DNA of 6,780 nt from Onthomonas sp964456525 (lineage in GTDB: Bacteria > Bacillota > Clostridia > Oscillospirales > Oscillospiraceae): contig CAYWAP010000059.1 of NCBI GenBank assembly GCA_964456525.1, positions 1 through 6,780 of the forward strand, written 5' to 3'. The translations under genes and the position numbers were made by a program. The notes under the pieces are model-generated. The model saw only the letters and a list, made by a program, of their open reading frames with translations, was not told the DNA's origin and made no database searches. How positions within the stretch are numbered: position 1 is the stretch's first letter; each line of letters opens with the position of its first letter. Below, in pieces: positions 1 through 4,583 of the stretch.

Positions 1-86
1 CTTTCTTCTTTCCTTTTGCCCACCCCTCCGTGCGTCCTATTTTTGAGGGCCGACGTGCCCCCCTCAGTCAAAGGGCGGCATATATT

Positions 87-677
87 TCAATCGTCAATAA
101 TGTGTCCATTCTCCACATTGGGCTGAATTAAGCGCTCCCTCATATACTGCCACAAGGCTTCCGACCCTTCGTGGGTTCGCTCGTTGCGTTTCAGAACCTG
201 GCTCAGGTGAACGCCATGCTCCACCCAGGACTTCCCCTCCGTGGCGTCGTTGAGCAGCATGGGCTGGAGATTATCCATCACCCGGGCAAATTTCGCTTCC
301 GGCGTCTCCCTCGCCTCAAATTCCTCCCACAAACTGCGCAATTGATCGCCCTGATCCTGGGGAAGCAACCCAAAGATGCGCTCAGCTGCCTGCTGTTCCC
401 GCTCGTGGGCCGTTTGCTGCCCGCCGGCATCGTAGGCATAGGTGTCGCCGGCATCAATCTCCACAATGTCGTGGAGCAGCAGCATGGTCACCGTCTTGAA
501 CACATCAACAGGTTCGTTGGCGTATTCACTCAAGAGCACCGCCATCAGCGCACTGTGCCACGCGTGTTCCGCGTCATTTTCCTTTCGCTCCCCGTCGCTC
601 AAATAGGTTTGACGGCCAATGAACTTCTCCTTGTCGATTTCCCGAATAAAGGCAAGTTGCCGGTTCAGACGATCCAT
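87..677 (-). CDS. HD-domain phosphohydrolase, YfbR-like 5'-deoxynucleotidase family
   Basis: The 196-residue product carries the metal-binding signature of HD-superfamily hydrolases: His38 (in DAEHAW), His69-Asp70 (in LLLHDIVE) and a distal Asp135 (in RVMDNLQP). The segment HDIVEIDAGD matches the HD..E....GD pattern of E. coli YfbR, where the Glu (here Glu73) takes part in catalysis. The family dephosphorylates (deoxy)nucleoside monophosphates or related small phosphate esters in the cytoplasm; the substrate here is not known. Length is normal for the family. The ATG at 677 has a GAGGA ribosome binding site (684-688 on the plus strand) six bases upstream. It is the last visible gene of a minus-strand run, 17 bases after the acylphosphatase-like gene, so the two are probably co-transcribed. 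No U-tract terminator is visible in the remaining 86 bases, so the transcript may continue beyond the window. The family call is firm; the nucleotidase role is inferred. Confidence 0.87.
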   Translation of the reverse strand: MDRLNRQLAFIREIDKEKFIGRQTYLSDGERKENDAEHAWHSALMAVLLSEYANEPVDVFKTVTMLLLHDIVEIDAGDTYAYDAGGQQTAHEREQQAAERIFGLLPQDQGDQLRSLWEEFEARETPEAKFARVMDNLQPMLLNDATEGKSWVEHGVHLSQVLKRNERTHEGSEALWQYMRERLIQPNVENGHIIDD

Positions 678-694
678 ACAAAGTCCTCTTTTCT

Positions 695-1063
695 CTATAA
701 TGATGATTTCTGTACCAGGATCAGGTAGCTGTCCTCATGATCTACCACCGGAATTTCCTCATCCCGCTCCCCGATCACGCCCTCCAGAGACAACAAAAGG
801 GAATGGAACCTCCACAGCCGTCCCGGCTCTCCCTGGGCTTCCATCTCCACCGCGCCATCCGGCCTGTTATAGACCCAGCCCGTGACGCGCTGTTCCTTCG
901 CAAAATGCCAGGAGGTCATGCGAAATCCCCGGCGCTGTACATAGCCCCGGAAAATATAGTGCTTCCTCACCCGTTTCAGCTGCCGCTCCGAATCGGCAAT
1001 GGTTTTGCTCCCCAGTGCAACGGCAAATCCCGGCTTGGGTGAGGGCGGTTTCCCAGCAGCCAT
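695..1063 (-). CDS. Acylphosphatase-like protein with N-terminal extension
   Basis: Product of 122 residues. Residues 36-78 follow the acylphosphatase pattern: an initial beta strand, then GYVQRRGFR in place of the usual GxVQGVGFR, then GWVYNRPDGAVEMEAQG. The two catalytic residues are present, Arg48 (phosphate-binding loop) and Asn66, and their 18-residue spacing equals that of classical acylphosphatases. These enzymes hydrolyse acyl phosphates such as 1,3-bisphosphoglycerate. Two features are odd. The middle of the phosphate loop is RR instead of GV, and about 35 residues precede the domain (MAAGKPPSPKPG at the start, then a charged stretch), making the protein longer than the usual 90 or so. 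The ATG at 1063 has a good GGAGG (1071-1075) seven bases upstream, supporting the long start. The gene lies 91 bases after the Ntn-like gene and 17 bases before the HD gene. Activity is uncertain because of the altered loop. Confidence 0.75.
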   Translation of the reverse strand: MAAGKPPSPKPGFAVALGSKTIADSERQLKRVRKHYIFRGYVQRRGFRMTSWHFAKEQRVTGWVYNRPDGAVEMEAQGEPGRLWRFHSLLLSLEGVIGERDEEIPVVDHEDSYLILVQKSSL

Positions 1064-1109
1064 CCCTTCTCCTCCCTTTCAAATGCGCCCCTCCACAGGA
1101 CACCGGCAA

Positions 1110-1138
1110 GGCGGGAAAGGTCTGTCCCCTTCCCCGCC
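1110..1138 (-). other. Intergenic GC-rich hairpin inside the minus-strand operon
   Basis: An 11-base arm at 1110-1120 (GGCGGGAAAGG) faces CCTTCCCCGCC at 1128-1138 with one mismatch and a 7-base loop. It lies between the Ntn-like gene and the acylphosphatase-like gene. No T-run follows on either strand, so it does not look like an intrinsic terminator. It could mark an RNA processing or stability boundary between the two cistrons, or have no role. Confidence 0.35.
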
Positions 1139-1154
1139 AAAGACATGTAATTGG

Positions 1155-1775
1155 TCACGCGTCCTGCACCTGCATGTAAACCACCCGGACATTGCCGCCA
1201 ACGGTCTGCTGCCGCTTCCTGTCTTCCTTGGCCTCCTGGGCAGAGCGCTTCACGGCGTCCATGGCCCGGTTCCGAACCATCTCCAGCACATCCTCCAGCC
1301 TGGCCTTCTCCAGTTCTTCCCCAGCGGGCAGAGCGCCGCCGGAAACACTGCCGCTCTCCACGGCACAGGAACCCTTTGTCGTCTTCCTCTTTGCAACGCC
1401 ATTGACCACTTTTAAAACGGTAACTTCCGGCGCCCCCTCTACAACGCACCCCATCAGGAGGGTAAAGACGCTCTCGCCCCGGGTCAGCAGGTGGTGTGCC
1501 ATGGTGGCGCGCTTCATCATGGTGGTAATGCGGTTCCATTTGGCCCCCATGGTCATGCTCTCGGTGCGCATAATCTTCTCCACCGCCCGGAAATAATTCA
1601 CGCCGCCAAACCTTGTCAGCCCGCAGCAGGCCCAGATCAGCCCCTGCTCTTCATCTTGAAACACCTTGCGCGTATTGTCAAAGTGCAGATTCAACACCTT
1701 CGCGCTCATGGTAATCCGGCTGTCACCAGACGCGGCAATGACACGGGAATTGGCAATCAGACAAATGTAGGACAT
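1155..1775 (-). CDS. Proteasome/HslV-like Ntn-hydrolase family protein
   Basis: Product of 206 residues resembling the beta-type subunit fold of proteasomes and HslV. After Met1 comes SYICLIANSRVIAASGDSRIT, which aligns without gaps to the mature N-terminus of those proteases. Counting Ser2 as position 1, the Asp of GDSR falls at position 17 like the conserved Asp17, the Lys of DNTRKVF at 36 corresponds to Lys33 with a 3-residue insertion, and the Gly of ACCG follows that Lys by 15 residues as in HslV. The C-terminus (EMVRNRAMDAV, then TVGGNVRVVYM) matches the usual last helix plus GG strand. Methionine aminopeptidase would be expected to expose Ser2 as a possible N-terminal nucleophile, so no propeptide is needed. 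The start at 1775 is backed by AGAGGAG (1786-1792) ten bases upstream; a nearby upstream ATG is out of frame. It leads the minus-strand gene run. No partner ATPase is in view. Substrate and activity are unknown. Confidence 0.68.
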   Translation of the reverse strand: MSYICLIANSRVIAASGDSRITMSAKVLNLHFDNTRKVFQDEEQGLIWACCGLTRFGGVNYFRAVEKIMRTESMTMGAKWNRITTMMKRATMAHHLLTRGESVFTLLMGCVVEGAPEVTVLKVVNGVAKRKTTKGSCAVESGSVSGGALPAGEELEKARLEDVLEMVRNRAMDAVKRSAQEAKEDRKRQQTVGGNVRVVYMQVQDA

Positions 1776-1829
1776 GCTTCAAAAACTCCTCTTTCATAAA
1801 TTTTTGTTTGTCAGGGACTTTCCCTTTAC

Positions 1830-1859
1830 CTATGCACAGTTTACACAGGGTTTTCCACA
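1830..1859 (-). other. Cluster of three DnaA-box-like 9-mers
   Basis: Read on the minus strand there are three TGTG-led 9-mers: TGTGGAAAA (1859-1851), TGTGTAAAC (1847-1839) and TGTGCATAG (1838-1830). The DnaA consensus is TGTGGATAA (TTATNCACA on the other strand). Against TTATNCACA the first and third have one mismatch each and the middle one has two. The last two abut directly. The spacing resembles DnaA-box clusters near replication origins, but no dnaA, dnaN or rpmH is in the window, so a DnaA-responsive regulatory site or chance is more likely than oriC. Confidence 0.3.
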
Positions 1860-1991
1860 CGCCGTTTTCCGCAGCACAGAGGCAAATTTCTCACACAATG
1901 GATCAGCTGGAGACGTCCCGGCGGGTACACGCCCCGGAAGGCGAAGCGCCCCCAAAACGCCTGCTTCCCCAGACCCCTCCACCGTGATCAT
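1830..1991 (-). CDS. Possible small ORF (53 codons), unrecognised
   Basis: An ATG at 1991 opens a 53-codon frame ending with TAG at 1830-1832. It begins about 23 bases after the likely start point of the extended -10 promoter at 2021-2029, so a transcript from there would meet it first. The product starts MITVEGSGEAG, is rich in Gly, Pro and Ala in its first half, and ends with three cysteines in the tail ACGKPCVNCA, which might bind a metal. Against it: the AAGGGGG upstream sits only one or two bases from the ATG, the product matches no family known to me, and the reading frame may be open only because the region is GC-rich. It could act as a leader peptide for the Ntn-like operon. Treat as a candidate only. 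Confidence 0.2.
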   Translation of the reverse strand: MITVEGSGEAGVLGALRLPGRVPAGTSPADPLCEKFASVLRKTACGKPCVNCA

Positions 1992-2020
1992 TCCCCCTTG
2001 GAGCGCAGCATTGTATCCCC

Positions 2021-2029
2021 ATTATAGCA
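2021..2029 (-). promoter_or_regulatory. Extended -10 promoter for the minus-strand hydrolase operon
   Basis: The minus strand reads TGCTATAAT here, a perfect TGn extended -10 joined to the TATAAT consensus. A -35 box is poor: the nearest TTGATA lies 21 bases upstream, which is too far. Extended -10 promoters can work without one. Transcription would start near 2014, giving a leader of about 240 bases before the Ntn-like gene, or about 23 bases before the possible small ORF. Confidence 0.5.
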
Positions 2030-2104
2030 CAACTTTCGTCCAAACACTATCAAAAGCACCCAATTTCTCACAACCGGACAGAGAAATAATTGACAGGATT
2101 TCAC

Positions 2105-2132
2105 TTGAATTTTTTCCCCAATGGGCTAAAAT
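2105..2132 (+). promoter_or_regulatory. Probable sigma-A promoter of the cobW-type gene pair
   Basis: TTGAAT (2105-2110) and TAAAAT (2127-2132) are separated by 16 bases in an AT-rich stretch. A perfect TTGACA also occurs at 2090-2095 but has no -10 box at the proper distance. The expected start near 2139 leaves a leader of about 170 bases before the ATG at 2310. Confidence 0.45.
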
Positions 2133-2138
2133 ATTATC

Positions 2139-2309
2139 CAGCAACAATTTCACATGAAGGTTCTGCCCGTAAGAGGAGCCGCACGTAGATTGCCTATGGG
2201 AACCTATGCCACTGGAAATACCGGCAGGTAAACTCCTGGCGCTCCCCGGCAAATTACGCCCCTTTTCTTTGGGCTAATCCCTAAGCGTCATGTATGGAAA
2301 GGAATTTTT
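2139..2309 (+). promoter_or_regulatory. Long, possibly structured 5' leader of the cobW-type operon
   Basis: Several helices can be drawn by eye. AGGTTC (2158-2163) pairs with GAACCT (2200-2205). TGCC/GGCA (2207-2210 with 2223-2226) encloses GG/CC around an AAATA loop. CAGG (2225-2228) pairs with CCTG (2235-2238), and GCCC (2258-2261) pairs with GGGC (2271-2274). CCTTTT (2261-2266) could pair with GAAAGG (2297-2302), which includes the ribosome binding site, as an alternative to the last hairpin. A CCTATG direct repeat occurs at 2193-2198 and 2203-2208, one helical turn apart. It matches no riboswitch consensus I know. Whether it is a real regulatory RNA is open. Confidence 0.28.
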
Positions 2310-3422
2310 ATGACAACAATTGACATTGTTTCCGGCTTTTTAGGCGCCGGTAAAACCACGTTAATCAAGAAGCTGATCGCAGAGTCCTTTCAGGGCCAGA
2401 AAATCGTCCTGATCGAAAACGAGTTTGGTGAAATCGGCATTGACGGCGGTTTCCTGAAGGACGCCGGCATCGAAATCACCGAAATGAACGCCGGCTGTAT
2501 TTGCTGCTCCCTGGTGGGAGATTTTAACACCGCCCTGCACGAGGTGCTGGAGAAGTATACGCCGGACCGGATTCTGATCGAGCCCTCCGGGGTGGGCAAG
2601 CTGTCCGACGTCTCCAAAGCCGTGGGCCGGGTCGCAGAGGCGTCCACGGTTCAACTGGGCAGCGCCGTCACCGTCGTCAACGCCAAGAAGTGCAAAATGT
2701 ATATGAAGAACTTCGGCGAATTCTTCAACGACCAGGTTGAACACGCGGGCACCATTATTTTGAGCCGAACCCAGAATATGTCCGAGGCCAAGTTGAACGA
2801 GGTCATGGCTCTCCTGCGGGAGAAGAACCCCAAGGCCACCATTGTCACCACCCCCTGGGAGGAGCTGACCGGCGAACAAATCCTGTCCGCCATCGCTGGC
2901 GGCGACTCCCTGGCTGACGAGCTGATGGCTCAGCTTCATGCCGCCGATCACGCTTCCGAGGAAGACGGAGGATGCGGTTGTGAGCACCATCACCACCACG
3001 ACCACGACGGTGAGTGCGGTTGTGAACACCATCATCACCACCACGACCACGATGGTGAGTGCGGCTGCGAACATCATCACCACCACGACCACGACGGCGA
3101 GTGCGGCTGCGGTCACCATCATCACCATCACCACCACGGCCATGATGCCGATGAGGTGTTTACCTCCTGGGGCATGGAATCTCCCCGCAAGTTTTCCGAG
3201 ACGGAGATCCACACCGCCCTGGAAGCCCTGGACTCCGGCGTCTATGGGGCAGTTCTCCGCGCAAAGGGCATTGTCCCCTGCGTGGACGGCACCTGGCTGC
3301 ACTATGACATGGTTCCCGGTGAAATCGAGATTCGCCGCGGCGCCGCCGACTACACCGGCCGTCTGTGTGTCATCGGTTCTCAGCTGAAAGAGGACCAGAT
3401 CCAGGCACTGTTCAACCTGTAA
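2310..3422 (+). CDS. CobW/COG0523-family GTPase with His/Cys-rich metal-binding loop
   Basis: Product of 370 residues, a G3E-family P-loop GTPase thought to act as a cytoplasmic metal chaperone or insertase. Visible in order: Walker A GFLGAGKTT (residues 9-17), the family metal site GCICC (62-66), Walker B-like ILIEPSG (88-94), a diverged base-specificity motif LSRTQ (151-155), a His/Cys-rich linker (222-279), and a CobW C-terminal domain containing LRAKG (316-320) and VIGSQL near the end. The linker has four units of CGC(E/G) plus 5-8 His and a DHDGE-type tail, so it can bind many zinc, nickel or cobalt ions. The ATG at 2310 has AAAGGAA (2298-2304) at good spacing. A second CobW-like gene follows after 24 bases, probably in the same transcript. 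The metal and client protein cannot be read from the sequence. Without cobalamin genes nearby, a cobW role in B12 synthesis is not supported; zinc homeostasis, as in ZagA-type proteins, is the likelier reading. Confidence 0.9.
   Translation: MTTIDIVSGFLGAGKTTLIKKLIAESFQGQKIVLIENEFGEIGIDGGFLKDAGIEITEMNAGCICCSLVGDFNTALHEVLEKYTPDRILIEPSGVGKLSDVSKAVGRVAEASTVQLGSAVTVVNAKKCKMYMKNFGEFFNDQVEHAGTIILSRTQNMSEAKLNEVMALLREKNPKATIVTTPWEELTGEQILSAIAGGDSLADELMAQLHAADHASEEDGGCGCEHHHHHDHDGECGCEHHHHHHDHDGECGCEHHHHHDHDGECGCGHHHHHHHHGHDADEVFTSWGMESPRKFSETEIHTALEALDSGVYGAVLRAKGIVPCVDGTWLHYDMVPGEIEIRRGAADYTGRLCVIGSQLKEDQIQALFNL
2973..3146 (+). repeat. Four in-frame His/Cys repeat units within the CobW-type gene
   Basis: Four tandem units of 42, 45, 42 and 45 bases encode residues 222-235, 236-250, 251-264 and 265-279. 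Each starts Cys-Gly-Cys, followed by runs of 5, 6, 5 and 8 His; the first three end DHDGE and the last GHD. In total there are 8 Cys and 28 His. The units differ by synonymous changes (ggt tgt gag, ggt tgt gaa, ggc tgc gaa, ggc tgc ggt), which suggests repeat expansion kept under selection for the protein sequence and not a very recent slippage event. Confidence 0.9.
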
Positions 3423-3446
3423 ATCTCCCAAAAATGAGGTGTTCAT

Positions 3447-4394
3447 ATGCCTGCTGAACCAATTCCTGTATATCTGATCGCCGGTTTTTTGGACGGCGGC
3501 AAAACCAACTTTATCTCCCCCATGCTCACCGGCAAGGATTTCACCGCCGGTGAGCGCACCCTGCTGGTCGTCACCGAGGAGGGGGAGGAAGAGTACGATC
3601 TGGAGGCCCTCCAGGCGCACAACGTCGCCTGCGCCGTCATTGAGGGGGAGGAGGACTTCAACCGGGACACGCTGATCGCCCTGGACGAGAAGTATCATCC
3701 CTCCCAGATCGTGCTGGAATATAACGGCATGTGGCAGATTGCCACATGTCAGGACGCCTTTCCCGAGCACTGGCAACTCTATCAGATTGTCACTGTGGTG
3801 GAGGCTCCCTCCTTCAACACCTACGCCAAAAACATGGCCAGCCTGATGATGGAAAAGCTCCGTCTGGCAGATCTGATCGTGTTCAACCGCTGCACCGACG
3901 AGCTGGCCCCCATGCTGCGCCAGCGGAATATCAAGCTGCTGAACCGCCGGGCCGAAATCTATCTGGAGTACAGCGGGGAGCGCATGGAAGAGTACGACGA
4001 CGGCAGCGTCTGCCCCTTTGATCTGTCCCAACCCGTTTTGGATTTATCCGACGCCGACTACGGCTTCTGGTACACCGACTGCATGGACAAGCCCGATCGC
4101 TACGACGGCAAAATGGTCCGCTTCCGCGGCATGGTGGCCCAGTCGCCCAAATTCCCCCGGGGTTCCTATGCCGTCGGGCGCTTTGCCATGGTCTGCTGCG
4201 CCCAGGATACCGCCTTTTTGGGCATGCTGTGCTATGGCCCGGAGCAGAAAAAACTGGTGAACAAGGACTGGGTGGAAGTCACCGCCCGGGTGCGCATCAA
4301 AAAGCTGCGCATTCTCGGCGGCGAGGGTCCTGTGCTCTACACCACCGACGTCAAAAAAGTCCCCGCTCCTGCGGACACGATGGTCTATTTCTGA
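3447..4394 (+). CDS. CobW-like P-loop protein fused to a DUF1980/TIGR03943 (YcgQ-like) domain
   Basis: Product of 315 residues in two parts. Residues 7-175 resemble a CobW-type GTPase: Walker A GFLDGGKT (13-20), a Walker B-like IVLEYNG (88-94) and FNRCTD (146-151) in the place of NKxD. The metal motif CxCC is missing; the corresponding stretch reads VACAVIEG (60-67). Residues 205-315 resemble the C-terminal domain of TIGR03943/DUF1980 proteins such as B. subtilis YcgQ: YDGKMVRFRGMV, then AVGRFAMVCCAQD with a Cys pair at 250-251, then DWVEVTARV and a closing tail. YcgQ-type proteins usually partner a YcgR-type permease, which is absent here. The ATG at 3447 follows GAGGTG (3436-3441) by five bases. 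Adjacent to the first CobW gene and ended by a terminator at 4423-4450, it probably acts with that protein in metal handling. The exact role is unknown. Confidence 0.8.
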   Translation: MPAEPIPVYLIAGFLDGGKTNFISPMLTGKDFTAGERTLLVVTEEGEEEYDLEALQAHNVACAVIEGEEDFNRDTLIALDEKYHPSQIVLEYNGMWQIATCQDAFPEHWQLYQIVTVVEAPSFNTYAKNMASLMMEKLRLADLIVFNRCTDELAPMLRQRNIKLLNRRAEIYLEYSGERMEEYDDGSVCPFDLSQPVLDLSDADYGFWYTDCMDKPDRYDGKMVRFRGMVAQSPKFPRGSYAVGRFAMVCCAQDTAFLGMLCYGPEQKKLVNKDWVEVTARVRIKKLRILGGEGPVLYTTDVKKVPAPADTMVYF

Positions 4395-4422
4395 GAAACG
4401 TCGATTTTTGATTCCCTTTTCC

Positions 4423-4450
4423 AAAAGCGCTGCCCGGTGCAGCGCTTTTT
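4423..4450 (+). terminator. Intrinsic terminator of the cobW-type operon
   Basis: A perfect stem of GCGCTGC and GCAGCGC, extended by A-T pairs (AAAA against TTTT), closes a CCGGT loop and runs into TTTTT. It starts 28 bases after the stop codon of the second CobW-like gene and separates that operon from rex. Confidence 0.93.
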
Positions 4451-4505
4451 CCCACCATTTCGCGCCTGCCAAAACCGGAACCAACCGGTTTCTTTTCTAA
4501 AACTC

Positions 4506-4523
4506 TTGTTAAATTCTTGACAA
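4506..4523 (+). promoter_or_regulatory. Rex operator in the rex promoter
   Basis: TTGTTAAATTCTTGACAA matches the clostridial Rex-binding consensus TTGTTAA-N4-TTAACAA with a single difference (G for A in the right half). It covers the -35 hexamer of the rex promoter, so bound Rex would block RNA polymerase. This strongly suggests that rex represses itself when NADH is low relative to NAD+. Confidence 0.82.
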
Positions 4524-4545
4524 GGTAATCTCTGTTGATTACAAT
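4517..4545 (+). promoter_or_regulatory. Sigma-A promoter of rex
   Basis: A consensus TTGACA (4517-4522) and TACAAT (4540-4545) are spaced by 17 bases, about 30-40 bases upstream of the rex start. The -35 box forms part of the right half of the Rex operator. Confidence 0.85.
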
Positions 4546-4565
4546 ATTGATAATGAATCGTTGGG

Positions 4566-4572
4566 AAAGGAG
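4566..4572 (+). promoter_or_regulatory. Ribosome binding site deciding the rex start
   Basis: AAAGGAG ends only two bases before the ATG at 4575 but eleven bases before the ATG at 4584. The spacing, and the usual Rex N-terminus (a few polar residues before the conserved AVIRRLPRYY), favour 4584. Confidence 0.6.
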
Positions 4573-4583
4573 ATATGGTTCCT

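Larger units (their letters stand above)
1776..2309. other. Divergent intergenic region (534 bases)
   Basis: This gap separates the minus-strand hydrolase genes from the plus-strand CobW genes, and no established gene lies in it. It holds a minus-strand extended -10 promoter (2021-2029), a possible small minus-strand ORF (1830-1991), a cluster of DnaA-box-like 9-mers (1830-1859), a plus-strand promoter (2105-2132) and a potentially structured plus-strand leader (about 2139-2309). The part at 2030-2150 is visibly AT-rich compared with the GC-rich segment at 1910-1980. Confidence 0.7.

Noticed and set aside
44..66. TGAGGG and CCCTCA arms downstream of the HD gene as a terminator
   Set aside because: The stem is only six pairs with an awkward GC-rich loop, and no T-run follows on the minus strand, so termination there cannot be claimed.
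171..728. A 185-codon plus-strand frame opposite the HD-domain gene
   Set aside because: The minus-strand frame has the full HD signature and a ribosome binding site. The plus-strand product has no recognisable motif.
976..1539. A 187-codon minus-strand frame overlapping the Ntn-like and acylphosphatase-like genes
   Set aside because: It is out of frame with both, has a low-complexity Gly/Arg/Cys composition, and would conflict with two well-supported genes.
1830..1859. Chromosomal replication origin
   Set aside because: The boxes are imperfect and few, and none of dnaA, dnaN, rpmH or parB is in the window, so an oriC call is not justified.
2090..2095. A perfect TTGACA as the -35 box of the CobW operon
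   Set aside because: No -10-like hexamer lies 16-18 bases downstream. TTGAAT/TAAAAT slightly further on has correct spacing.
2222..2243. Resemblance of the minus strand (CCAGGAG then ACCTGCC) to the B12 box of cobalamin riboswitches
   Set aside because: Extra bases interrupt the box, it would lie on the strand opposite the CobW-type genes, and no other cobalamin riboswitch element is found around it.
2251..2258. AAATTACG as a possible half-site of a Zur operator before the CobW-type operon
   Set aside because: Only one short half-site is present and no inverted partner at the right distance was found, so it is not supported.
2973..3146. Tandem repeats that could suggest a CRISPR array or minisatellite
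   Set aside because: The units are contiguous, without spacers, keep the reading frame exactly and encode His/Cys metal-binding units.
2361..4031. A 556-codon open frame on the minus strand across both CobW-type genes
   Set aside because: It is antisense to two genes with recognisable family motifs. Its protein has long Val/Met runs that are just the reverse complement of the His codons, so it is a shadow created by GC-rich codon use.
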